A stretch of 64,000 bases of DNA, from NCBI RefSeq assembly GCF_965277665.1, contig NZ_OZ255835.1:682001-746000 (forward strand). The letters are read 5' to 3'. Position 1 is the first letter of the stretch. Every line of letters begins with the position of its first letter. Position numbers and translations under genes: made by a program. Shown here in pieces: positions 15,436 to 22,303 of this stretch. The DNA is from Lichenicoccus sp965277665. Its GTDB lineage: Bacteria > Pseudomonadota > Alphaproteobacteria > Acetobacterales > Acetobacteraceae. The notes beneath the pieces are model-generated. The model did no database searches. It saw only the letters and a program-made list of their open reading frames with translations, and had not been told where the DNA came from.

Positions 15436-15594
15436 AGGCTGTCTGAAAACGCCTGATGCTGGATGAGAGCGGCCGGAACGGTCGCGGCCGGCGTGACTTT
15501 CCGAGCACCGCAGCGCAGCGGCCGTCTGGCCGTGAGCAGTGGAGCGCAGGAAAGTCGCGTTGGATCGCCAGCAGCAGGCGTTTGCAGGCAGCCT
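15436..15594 (-). repeat. ERIC-like imperfect palindrome of 159 bp, copy 1
   Basis: Outer arms 15436-15462 and 15568-15594 pair at 24 of 27 positions. Between them lies a core of about 67 bases (near 15493-15559) that matches the copy at 38790-38952 at roughly 57 of 67 positions, although the arms differ in sequence between copies. The core closes with GACTTTCC pairing with GGAAAGTC here and CTTTTC with GAAAAG in the other copy, a compensatory change. A small hairpin CGGCC-GTCT-GGCCG is central. It begins one base past the stop of the 112-residue unknown gene and lies upstream of hslO. See findings. Confidence 0.75.
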
Positions 15595-15595
15595 C

Positions 15596-15934
15596 TCAGA
15601 GGTTGTCGCTGATGTCGGCTTCCAGCGCTTCCAGCTTCCGTTCCAGCGCATCCACCGTCGCCCGCGACAGGTGCTCCTCCTCGAGCAGCGCGGTCAGCAG
15701 CCGTCTGCGGCAGCGGTCATGGGTCTCGTCGAGGTCGCGGGTACGGCCCGCCGCGGCCAGGCAATCGAGGTAGCTGTTGCGCAGCGCGCGCAGCGCCGGC
15801 CGCTGCGGCAGGGTCGCCAGGATCTCGTCCACGCCCTGCTCGACCCAGCCCGGCGTTGCCGGCACGTCCTCGGTGGCGGAGGGTGTGGCGATCGGGCCGG
15901 ATGGCGGCCGATCGGTGTCGCCGGGGTCGCTCAT
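15596..15934 (-). CDS. conserved-looking 112-residue protein, unknown function
   Basis: The start ATG at 15934 overlaps the argF stop (ATGA), so it is translated together with argF. The first 28 residues are Pro/Thr/Ser-rich and probably disordered. The rest is predicted largely helical with a coiled-coil tail (EEEHLSRATVDALERKLEAL). There are no Cys clusters apart from C58 and C76, no signal peptide and no membrane segment. The composition suggests a small soluble helical protein. I do not recognise a family. The stop codon is followed after one base by the ERIC-like palindrome. Confidence 0.6.
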   Translation of the reverse strand: MSDPGDTDRPPSGPIATPSATEDVPATPGWVEQGVDEILATLPQRPALRALRNSYLDCLAAAGRTRDLDETHDRCRRRLLTALLEEEHLSRATVDALERKLEALEADISDNL

Positions 15935-16950
15935 GATGCGTTCCTGACCGGCTGCGCGGCTACGGCCTGCTGGGCGGCTTCAGGCCGCTCCCCGGCGGCC
16001 TGCCGGGCAAGCTCGCTCCAGTGCACGCCGCCCAGCGCCCAGAGCAGCAGCGCCTTCTGGGCGTGCAGACGGTTCTCGGCCTCGTCGAACACCACCGACC
16101 AGGGACCGTCGATCACCTCGTCGGTGACCTCCTCGCCGCGATGCGCCGGCAGGCAGTGCATGAACAGCGCATCCGGCGCGGCCTGGCGCATCAACCTTGC
16201 ATCGACGCGGTAGGGCTCGAGCGCATGCGACCAGTCCTCGGCCGGGTCGTCGGACATCGACATCCAGGTGTCGGTGACCACGCAGCCGGCACCCGCCACC
16301 GCCTCGGTGGCGCTGCGGGTGAGGGTGATCGCGCCGCCCTGGGACGCCGCCCAATCCAGCACCTCGGCCTCTGGCGCGAGCTCGGCGGGGGTGGCGATGC
16401 GCAGCGCGAATCCGAACCGCACCGCTGCCTCCACCCAGGACACCGCGACATTGTTGCCGGCGCCGCACCAGGCCACGGTCTGGCCCGCGATCGGCCCGCG
16501 ATGTTCCTCGAAGGTGAGGATGTCGGCCAGGATCTGCACCGGATGCGAGCGCGAGGTCAGCCCGTTGATGACCGGGATCGTGCTGTGCGCCACCAGCTCC
16601 TGCAGCTTGCCGGGATCGTCGGTGCGCAGCACCAGCGCGTCGAGGAAGCGCGACAGCACCCGCGCGGTGTCCGGGATGCTTTCGCCGCGGCCGAGCTGGG
16701 TGTCGCGCGGCGACAGCACGATGACCTCGCCGCCGAGCTGGCGCATCGCCACCTCGAACGAAACCCGCGTCCGGGTCGACGGCTTTTCCATCATCAGCCC
16801 GAGGGTGCGACCGGCGAGCGGACGGCCGGGATGCAGCGGATATTGCCGTCCCTGCTGCGCGCGCTTCATGACCGAGGCCGCGTCGAGGATGGCGCGCAGG
16901 GTGGCGATGTCGAGGTCGCGCAGCTCGAGATAGTGCCGCACGGGGGTCAT
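15931..16950 (-). CDS. argF: ornithine carbamoyltransferase
   Basis: Makes citrulline from ornithine and carbamoyl phosphate in arginine synthesis. The product has 339 residues. The carbamoyl-phosphate motif KPSTRTRVSFE is near residue 55, and NGLTSRSHPVQILADILT and the ornithine-binding region VVTDTWMSM follow. The catalytic-site motif MHCLPAHRGEEV is near residue 270. The ATG at 16950 (MTPVRHYLEL) fits the family start. It lies 31 bases after argD and overlaps the next gene by 4 bases, forming an argD-argF-unknown operon. The C-terminal tail (about 30 residues after ALLLWALGGVHW) is Ala-rich and slightly longer than in typical enzymes. Confidence 0.95.
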   Translation of the reverse strand: MTPVRHYLELRDLDIATLRAILDAASVMKRAQQGRQYPLHPGRPLAGRTLGLMMEKPSTRTRVSFEVAMRQLGGEVIVLSPRDTQLGRGESIPDTARVLSRFLDALVLRTDDPGKLQELVAHSTIPVINGLTSRSHPVQILADILTFEEHRGPIAGQTVAWCGAGNNVAVSWVEAAVRFGFALRIATPAELAPEAEVLDWAASQGGAITLTRSATEAVAGAGCVVTDTWMSMSDDPAEDWSHALEPYRVDARLMRQAAPDALFMHCLPAHRGEEVTDEVIDGPWSVVFDEAENRLHAQKALLLWALGGVHWSELARQAAGERPEAAQQAVAAQPVRNAS

Positions 16951-16981
16951 TTTCGGCGCAAGCGGCGAGCCGCTGTCGGGG

Positions 16982-18175
16982 TCACGCCGACAAGGCCGGC
17001 TCGGACTGCCGCACGCGCGCGGCGGCGGCGGCAAGACGCCGCACCGCGTCCAGGCATTCCTCCGGCGTCACCACCAGCGGCGGCACCAGCCGCAGCACGT
17101 TCTCGCCGGCCGCCACCACCAGCAGCCCCTCCTGCATGCAGGCGGCCTGCAGGGCGCTGTTCGGCAGCACGCATTGCAGGCCCTGCATCAGCCCGAGGCC
17201 GCGGACGCCGCAGAACGCCTCGGGATGAGCCGCGACCAGCGCCTCCAGCGCCTCGCGCAGCACGCTGCCGGTATGCACGACCTGGTCCAGGAAGCCCGGT
17301 GCCAGCACCACGTCCAGCACCGCGTTGCCGGCGGCGCAGGCCAGCGGGCTGCCGCCGAAGGTGGTGCCATGCGATCCCGCGGTCAGATGGCGCGCCACCG
17401 CCTCGGTGGCCAGGATCGCGCCGAGCGGGAAGCCGCCGCCGATGCCCTTGGCGCTCGACACCACGTCCGGGCGCACCCCGGCCCACTCATGGGCAAACAG
17501 CCTTCCGGTGCGGCCCATGCCGCATTGCACCTCGTCGAAGCCTAGCAGCAGCCCGAACTCGTCGCAGGCGGTGCGCAGGTCGCGCAGGAAGCGCGCATCC
17601 GCCGACCGCACGCCGCCCTCGCCCTGGATCGGCTCGATGATGATGCCGGCGGTCTGCGGCGTGATCGCGTCGCGCAAGGCGTTGAGGTTGTTGATCGGGA
17701 CATGGTCGAAGCCGTCGACCGGGGCGCCGAAGCCCTGCAGGTACTTCTCGTTGCCGGTCGCCGACAGCATCGCGAGCGTCCGCCCGTGGAAGGCGCCGGA
17801 AAAGCAGATCATGCGGGTCCGCTCGGGCTGCCCGGTGGCATGCATCGCGCGCCGCATCAGCTTGACCATGCCCTCGTTGGCTTCGGCGCCGGAATTGCAG
17901 AAGAACACGCTGTCGGCGAACGAGGCATCGACCAGGCGTTGCGCCAGCCGCTCGGCCTGCGGGATGCGATACAGGTTCGAGACATGCATGACGCGCGCGG
18001 CCTGCTCGCTGATCGCGGCGACCAGGTGCGGGTGGCCGTGGCCGAGCGAGGAGGTCGCGATGCCGGCGCCGAAATCGAGATAGCGTCGCTGGTCCGCGCC
18101 GTACAGCCAGACGCCTTCGCCCCGCTCGAAGGCGAGGTCGGCACGGTTGTAGGTCGGCATCAGGGAGGCGATCAT
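16982..18175 (-). CDS. argD: acetylornithine aminotransferase
   Basis: A PLP enzyme of the class III (fold type I) family converting N-acetylglutamate semialdehyde to N-acetylornithine; it often also acts as succinyl-diaminopimelate aminotransferase. The product has 397 residues. Motifs: FCNSGAEANEGMVKL, GAFHGRT, EPIQGEGGV, LLGFDEVQCGMGRTG, and the PLP-Lys segment SSAKGIGGGFPLGA (Lys at about residue 240). The start ATG 18175 (MIASLMPTYN) is favoured; ATG 18160 is possible. A perfect 12-bp hairpin lies 47 bases upstream. With argF it covers two arginine-synthesis steps. Confidence 0.95.
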   Translation of the reverse strand: MIASLMPTYNRADLAFERGEGVWLYGADQRRYLDFGAGIATSSLGHGHPHLVAAISEQAARVMHVSNLYRIPQAERLAQRLVDASFADSVFFCNSGAEANEGMVKLMRRAMHATGQPERTRMICFSGAFHGRTLAMLSATGNEKYLQGFGAPVDGFDHVPINNLNALRDAITPQTAGIIIEPIQGEGGVRSADARFLRDLRTACDEFGLLLGFDEVQCGMGRTGRLFAHEWAGVRPDVVSSAKGIGGGFPLGAILATEAVARHLTAGSHGTTFGGSPLACAAGNAVLDVVLAPGFLDQVVHTGSVLREALEALVAAHPEAFCGVRGLGLMQGLQCVLPNSALQAACMQEGLLVVAAGENVLRLVPPLVVTPEECLDAVRRLAAAAARVRQSEPALSA

Positions 18176-18494
18176 CGGCTTGGTCCTGCACGGATCGGCA
18201 CGGGTCTCGCACCGTGCCGCCCAGGGCATGATGCCAGCCATCATGCCCTGCCTGGGAGCTGCTCTAAACGAGACGGCGCGTTGCTCACGCGCCGCCCGGC
18301 GCGCCGGATGATGCAGTGCACCGGCCGGTCTCGTCAAACTTCGGCCGGGGCCGGCGAACGGCTGCCGCAGGGGTGGGAATCAGCCGGGAAGGGGACCATA
18401 CTACGCCTCTGTCGGCGGCCAATACGGTCGGCGCAGTGCTATGAAGCCCGGTCCGCGCGATGCTGCGCGTTCGGGTCCGTCAGAAGGAGAATCG
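18176..18494. other. intergenic region between argD and the small charged-protein gene
   Basis: About 320 bases without a convincing gene. It separates divergent genes and must hold both promoters. It contains the hairpin 18222-18250 and a second, weaker one (CGGCGCG...CGCGCCG near 18285-18305). I see no other clear feature. Confidence 0.5.
18222..18250. promoter_or_regulatory. perfect 12-bp inverted repeat upstream of argD
   Basis: CAGGGCATGATG at 18222-18233 pairs with 18239-18250 around CCAGC. At 47-75 bases before the argD start it may be a leader hairpin or operator. It does not look like a classical ARG box, which is AT-rich. Confidence 0.35.
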
Positions 18495-18701
18495 ATGGCG
18501 TTCAAGGTCAATTATGCCTTCCAGAAGGCCGAGCGCGACCGTGCCAAGCAGGCGAAGAAGGAAGCGAAACGGCGCGAGAAGGAAGGCCAGGATCAGCAGG
18601 AGGCCAGCTCGGCCGGTGGCCCCGCCGGCGGTTCGGCGCACGCGGCCGATGCGACACTCGATCCCAAGAGCGGCGGCGAGGAAGAGGGCAGCCCGTCCTG
18701 A
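18495..18701 (+). CDS. small charged protein, 68 residues, unknown function
   Basis: ATG 18495 follows an excellent Shine-Dalgarno sequence (AGAAGGAG at 18482-18489, 5 bases spacing), so translation is likely. The N-terminal 32 residues form a Lys/Arg/Glu-rich helix (YAFQKAERDRAKQAKKEAKR). The C-terminal half is low complexity (Ser/Gly/Ala, acidic end GGEEEGSPS). There is no membrane segment or signal. The alternating charge suggests a coiled coil or nucleic-acid or ribosome association, but no function can be assigned. It is a single gene with a strong hairpin after it, converging on carD. Confidence 0.7.
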   Translation: MAFKVNYAFQKAERDRAKQAKKEAKRREKEGQDQQEASSAGGPAGGSAHAADATLDPKSGGEEEGSPS

Positions 18702-18720
18702 ACCGCGTGTGACGTTGCCC

Positions 18721-18747
18721 GGCGGCAGGCAATCGCAGCCTGCCGCC
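18721..18747. terminator. hairpin between the small-protein gene and carD
   Basis: GGCGGCAGGC (18721-18730) pairs perfectly with GCCTGCCGCC (18738-18747) around a 7-base loop. It is followed by two copies of TTCAGAGTGCCGCCC. It is likely a bidirectional terminator for the convergent genes, although no U-run is present. Confidence 0.5.
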
Positions 18748-18810
18748 TTCAGAGTGCCGCCCCCTTCAGAGTGCCGCCCGCGGAGTGGCGCCAGGCTGAG
18801 GGCCGGGTGT

Positions 18811-19395
18811 TCAGGCTGCCTTCATGGTCGTGGTCAGGCGGTCCAGCACTGCCGTCTTCTCGACGCCCTCGACCACCGCGATCTCGGCGCCGAACCGGTC
18901 CAGCGCCAGTTCGAACAGCTTGCGCTCGCTGAAGCTGCCTTCGAGGTTGTCGACGTGGCGCTGCAGGTCGCGAACCACCTCGGCCACCTGCAGCAGGTCG
19001 CCGGAATTGATCCGGGCCTGGATCTCGACGGCGCGGCGCGCCCAGAGCGCCTTGCTGATCCGCGGCTTGCCCTTGATCACCGCCATCGCCTTGTCGACGA
19101 CGTCCCGGCTCGCGATCTTGCGCAGCCCCGACGCGCGGGCGCGGGCCAGCGGGATGCGCAGGGTCATCTGGTTGTCGGAGAACGAGACCTGGATCACCTC
19201 AAGGGAGTGGCCAGCGATCTCCTCGGTGCCGATGCGGTCGATATGGCCGACGCCGTGCGCCGCATAGACGACGGCATCCCCTTCCTTGAACGGATCGTTG
19301 TCGAGAGTCTTCTCATGGCCGGCGGTATTGGCGGCGGCCTTGCGGACCTGGGCCTCGGTCATGGCGGTCCGTGTCGCCGGCTTGAAAACGTTCAT
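18811..19395 (-). CDS. CarD-family RNA polymerase-binding transcription regulator
   Basis: The product has 194 residues. After about 35 residues comes the RNA-polymerase-interacting Tudor-like domain (FKEGDAVVYAAHGVGHIDRIGTEE ... IQVSFSDNQMTLRIPLARA). An all-helical DNA-binding C-terminal domain follows (KALWARRAVEIQARINSGDL, RDLQRHVDNLEGSFSERKLFELA). CarD/CdnL proteins stabilise open complexes at rRNA and other promoters in alphaproteobacteria. The ATG at 19395 is preceded by GGGAGG with good spacing. It is transcribed away from the DUF6481 gene across about 310 bases of shared upstream region. Confidence 0.92.
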   Translation of the reverse strand: MNVFKPATRTAMTEAQVRKAAANTAGHEKTLDNDPFKEGDAVVYAAHGVGHIDRIGTEEIAGHSLEVIQVSFSDNQMTLRIPLARARASGLRKIASRDVVDKAMAVIKGKPRISKALWARRAVEIQARINSGDLLQVAEVVRDLQRHVDNLEGSFSERKLFELALDRFGAEIAVVEGVEKTAVLDRLTTTMKAA

Positions 19396-19706
19396 GAGTG
19401 GCCTCCCGCCATCGTGGTTTGACGTGGAAAGCGTTGCCGCATCGTCATCCCCTGCTAGTGTGGGGCACGGACCGATGATCCGGGCGGCCACTTACATCAT
19501 CCTCGCGAGGCAGCCGGCAATGCAGCCTGCTTCCCGCGCCAAGCATCATGCCATAAACCGGCGTTCGCGGATATGGTGGTGACACCGCAGCGCACCAATG
19601 GCTAGAAACCGCGTTCCACCAGAACCAGATGCCCGACTTGCTCACGCCGGTTGATGCCCGAACCGGGGAGCTGACGATCCGGGCAAACGGATAAAAGGAT
19701 CCGACC
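19396..19706. other. divergent intergenic region between carD and the DUF6481 gene
   Basis: About 310 bases with no supportable gene. It must carry the carD and DUF6481 promoters and is less GC-rich than its surroundings near 19560-19620. The only clear element is the ribosome binding site AAAAGGAT (19693-19700) before the ATT start at 19707. Confidence 0.4.
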
Positions 19707-20066
19707 ATTTTCAAGCAGAACAAGTTCAGCGAGCGTCAGCAGACGTCCGCGACCGCCAAGGCGACCCTGCTCGCCAAGTTCAACGCCCGCCCCGCGCCCG
19801 ACGACCCGGCCGTGCTGGAGCGCCAGGCCGAGCGCCGCGCCATCGTCGAGGCCCGCGAGGCCCGCATGGCCGAGCGTCGGGTGGAGCGCGAGCAGGAAGC
19901 CGCGCGTGACGCCGCCGAGCGCGCCGCCACCGCCGCCGCCGACGCCGCCCGTCTCGCCGAGGACGAGCTCGCAGCCAAGGAGGCCGCGCGCCAGGAGGCG
20001 CTGCTGAAGCTCGAGCAGAAGGCCGCCCGCGACAAGCGCTATGCCGCCCGCAAGGCGCGGCGCTAG
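19707..20066 (+). CDS. DUF6481 family protein, apparent ATT start codon
   Basis: The protein is about 119 residues. It opens with FKQNKFSERQQTSATAKATL and continues with the Glu/Arg/Ala-rich helix ERQAERRAIVEAREARMAER ... KLEQKAARDKRYAARKARR, which is the usual layout of DUF6481 proteins (function unknown, probably nucleic-acid-associated). The conserved N-terminus lies in frame between a TAA at 19692 and the first GTG at 19812, and contains no ATG, GTG or TTG. ATT at 19707 sits 6 bases after AAAGGAT and exactly where family members begin. The first 35 residues would be lost with the GTG start. The gene overlaps recX by 26 bases. Confidence 0.7.
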   Translation: MFKQNKFSERQQTSATAKATLLAKFNARPAPDDPAVLERQAERRAIVEAREARMAERRVEREQEAARDAAERAATAAADAARLAEDELAAKEAARQEALLKLEQKAARDKRYAARKARR

Positions 20067-20763
20067 GCCCGGCGCAACCGGCGCCGTCCACCCCGGCGCC
20101 GTCCCGGATGCCGGGGCGCTGCGCGAGGCGGCGCTCGCCCATATCGCCCGATTCTCCACCACCGAGGCCGGTCTCGCCCGGGTGCTGTCGCGCCGGCTGC
20201 AGCGCTGGGCGCAGCGGTCGATCGCGGCCGGCGCCGATCCCGAGGCTGTCGGCGCGCAGCGCGCGCAGGCATCCGCTTGCGTGGCCGCGACCGTCGCCGA
20301 GCTGAGCCGGACCGGGGCGGTCGACGACGAGATCTTCGCACAGTCGCGGGCCCGCGCCCTGGCCCGGGCGGGCCGCTCGCGCCGGGCCATCGGTGCGCAT
20401 CTGGCACAGCGCGGCGTCGCCACACAGGCGGCGGCAGAGGCGGCCCTGGCTGCCGCCGCCGGACTGGGCAGCCCCGATGACGCCGAGTTCGCCGCCGCCC
20501 TGCTGCAGGCCCGCCGCCGCCGGATCGGCCCGTTCCAGCGCGCCGCCGGCCCAATCTCCGATGACAGCGTCTCCGGCGACAGCATCTCTGGCGACAGCCT
20601 CTCCGGCGACAGCCAGGACGCGCGGCAGCGGCGGCGGGCGGCGCGAATGCGGGCCCTCGCGGCACTGGGCCGGGCGGGCTTTGCCCACGATGTCGCCAGC
20701 CGCGCGCTCGACGCCGACCTCGCGACCGCCGAGGCGCTGATCGCCCGGTTGCGGAATTCCTGA
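20041..20763 (+). CDS. recX: RecX-family regulator of RecA
   Basis: A cytoplasmic modulator that binds RecA filaments and limits recombinase activity. The product has 240 residues, of three-helix RecX repeats: LREAALAHIARFSTTEAGLARVLSRRLQRW, VAELSRTGAVDDEIFAQSRARALARAGRSRRAI and MRALAALGRAGFAHDVASRAL (each only partly shown). Between the second and third repeats is a 15-bp in-frame tandem repeat (20554-20613, ISDDS-VSGDS-ISGDS-LSGDS). The start ATG 20041 overlaps the preceding gene; the first 25 residues are poorly conserved and a later start is possible. recA is not in the window. Confidence 0.82.
   Translation: MPPARRGARPGATGAVHPGAVPDAGALREAALAHIARFSTTEAGLARVLSRRLQRWAQRSIAAGADPEAVGAQRAQASACVAATVAELSRTGAVDDEIFAQSRARALARAGRSRRAIGAHLAQRGVATQAAAEAALAAAAGLGSPDDAEFAAALLQARRRRIGPFQRAAGPISDDSVSGDSISGDSLSGDSQDARQRRRAARMRALAALGRAGFAHDVASRALDADLATAEALIARLRNS
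20554..20613 (+). repeat. 15-bp tandem repeat, four units, inside recX
   Basis: Units begin at 20554, 20569, 20584 and 20599; consensus (A/G/C)TCTCCGGCGACAGC. They encode five-residue SGDS-type repeats that lengthen a linker without breaking the frame. Confidence 0.85.
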
Positions 20764-20765
20764 AG

Positions 20766-21350
20766 GTGGCCGGTGGCGAGCGGCGCTGGCTCGCCCTGGC
20801 GGTGCTGGCGCTCGCCTGCCTGCTGTCCGGTTGCGCGGGTGGACCGCAATGCGCGCCGTATGCCAGGCGGTTGACCGGGGTTGCCCTGGCCGGCAATGCC
20901 GGCGGCTGGTGGACGCAGGCCGCCGGCCGCTACGCCCGCAGCGACTGGCCCGAGCCCGGCGCGATCCTGGTGTTCCGGCCCACCCGCCGCATGCCGGCAG
21001 GGCATGTCTCGGTGGTCCGGCAGGTGGTCGATGCCCGTACCATCCTGGTCGACCATGCGAACTGGGAGCCCGGGCGGATCGACCATGCCGCACCGGTCCG
21101 CGACGTCTCGCGCGACAATGACTGGAGCGCAGTGCGGGTCTGGTGGCGCGCCCTCGGACGGCTGGGAACCCAGGTGCATCCGACCTACGGCTTCATCCTG
21201 CCGACGCGTCCGGCGTCGATGGCGATCCCGGTTGCTTCCGGGGGCGGGGGGCTGCCTCCGGCAATCAGCGCTTGCATGGCCGCGCCGGGGGAGCCATGTG
21301 CTCCAGACACGGAAAGAATGGGTCCGCCTTTGGGCGGCAAGAGGGTGTGA
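20766..21350 (+). CDS. CHAP-domain lipoprotein, putative cell-wall amidase/endopeptidase
   Basis: A 194-residue protein starting at GTG 20766, two bases after recX. The signal peptide ends in lipobox LLSGC (about residue 22), so it is probably lipid-anchored. A CHAP fold follows with Cys nucleophile (GGPQCAPYARRL), His (PAGHVSVVRQV) and the Asn/Asp position (LVDHANWEPG). CHAP enzymes cut peptide bonds in peptidoglycan. The C-terminal 40 residues are low complexity and Pro/Gly-rich. The stop overlaps the tatA start by one base (TGATG), so the two are translationally coupled. Confidence 0.8.
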   Translation: MAGGERRWLALAVLALACLLSGCAGGPQCAPYARRLTGVALAGNAGGWWTQAAGRYARSDWPEPGAILVFRPTRRMPAGHVSVVRQVVDARTILVDHANWEPGRIDHAAPVRDVSRDNDWSAVRVWWRALGRLGTQVHPTYGFILPTRPASMAIPVASGGGGLPPAISACMAAPGEPCAPDTERMGPPLGGKRV

Positions 21351-21637
21351 TGGGTAGTCTGAGCATCTGGCACTGGCTGATCGTGCTGGCGGTGGTCCTG
21401 CTGCTGTTCGGCGGCAGCAGCAAAGTGAGCTCGCTGATGGGCGACTTCGCCAAGGGCATCAAGTCGTTCAAGAAGAACATGAACGACGACGAGTCGATGG
21501 AAGCGCAGTCGTCGCCGGGGGCCCAGTCCCATCCGGTGCAGCCGAACAGCATCGCCTCGCCCGGCATCACCCAGACCTCCTTGCATACTCCGGCGCCCCC
21601 GGTCGGCTCGACCCAGGAGCCGGTGCGCCACAACTGA
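21350..21637 (+). CDS. tatA: TatA/E-family twin-arginine translocase subunit
   Basis: A 95-residue protein: a short N-terminus MGSLSIWHW, a single membrane helix (LIVLAVVLLLFGG), the glycine hinge, then an amphipathic helix (VSSLMGDFAKGIKSFKKNM) and an acidic, disordered C-tail. This is the pore-forming subunit for export of folded proteins. tatB and tatC are not adjacent, unlike the common tatABC operon. The ATG at 21350 overlaps the CHAP gene stop. Confidence 0.92.
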   Translation: MGSLSIWHWLIVLAVVLLLFGGSSKVSSLMGDFAKGIKSFKKNMNDDESMEAQSSPGAQSHPVQPNSIASPGITQTSLHTPAPPVGSTQEPVRHN

Positions 21638-21643
21638 GGCCCG

Positions 21644-22303
21644 ATGCCGGACGCAGGGTCGCGCGCGACCGGGGACGGCCGTCCGGACCTCGATCGTGTG
21701 GCATGGGATCGTGCAGTCGGCGAGATCATCCGCGCCGGCCAGCGCATGGACCGGCATGGCTGGGTGCCGGGCACCGCGGGCAATCTCAGCCATCGCCTGC
21801 CTGGCGGTGAGGTCGCGCTGACCCGCAGCGGCGGCCACAAGGGCTTCCTCGACCCAGGCTCTGTCATCGCCGTCGACCCGGACGGCCACGTCGTGCGCGG
21901 CGCCGGGCGGCCGAGCGCCGAGGCCCTGCTGCACCTGCAGATCTATGCCGAGCTGCCGCAGGCCAACGCGGTGCTGCACGGCCATTCGGTGCCGGCCACG
22001 GTGCTCTCGATGGCGACCGAGACCGCGGCGCTCGAGTTCGCCGGCTTCGAGTTGCTGAAGGTGTTCGAGGGCCAGCAGAGCCACGCCACCACGCTGACCC
22101 TGCCGATTTTGGACAACGACCAGGACATCGCCCGTCTGTGCACCCGCGTCGGGCCGCTGCTGCCAGGCATGACGATGGGATACCTGATACGCGGGCACGG
22201 CGTGTATGTCTGGGGACCCTGCATGGAGACGGCACTGGCGCGGCTGGAAGGCCTGGAGTTCCTGCTGGCCTGCGCCCTGGAACAGAGGAGATTGCGAGCA
22301 TGA
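21644..22303 (+). CDS. mtnB: methylthioribulose-1-phosphate dehydratase
   Basis: Class II aldolase-family zinc enzyme of the methionine salvage pathway, forming 2,3-diketo-5-methylthiopentyl-1-phosphate. The product has 219 residues. Motifs: GTAGNLSHRL, TRSGGHKGFL, the zinc His pair VLHGHSVPATVLSM, and a third His in LIRGHGVYVWG. It leads an mtnB-mtnD-mtnC run with overlaps of 4 bases to mtnD (ATGA). The first 15 residues are variable; an internal start is possible. Confidence 0.93.
   Translation: MPDAGSRATGDGRPDLDRVAWDRAVGEIIRAGQRMDRHGWVPGTAGNLSHRLPGGEVALTRSGGHKGFLDPGSVIAVDPDGHVVRGAGRPSAEALLHLQIYAELPQANAVLHGHSVPATVLSMATETAALEFAGFELLKVFEGQQSHATTLTLPILDNDQDIARLCTRVGPLLPGMTMGYLIRGHGVYVWGPCMETALARLEGLEFLLACALEQRRLRA

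Noticed and set aside
15436..15450. Neisseria-like DNA uptake sequence (GCCGTCTGAA-like) in the arm of the first ERIC-like element.
   Set aside because: It is only a near match, occurs within a structured arm, and is not repeated at the density expected for uptake sequences.
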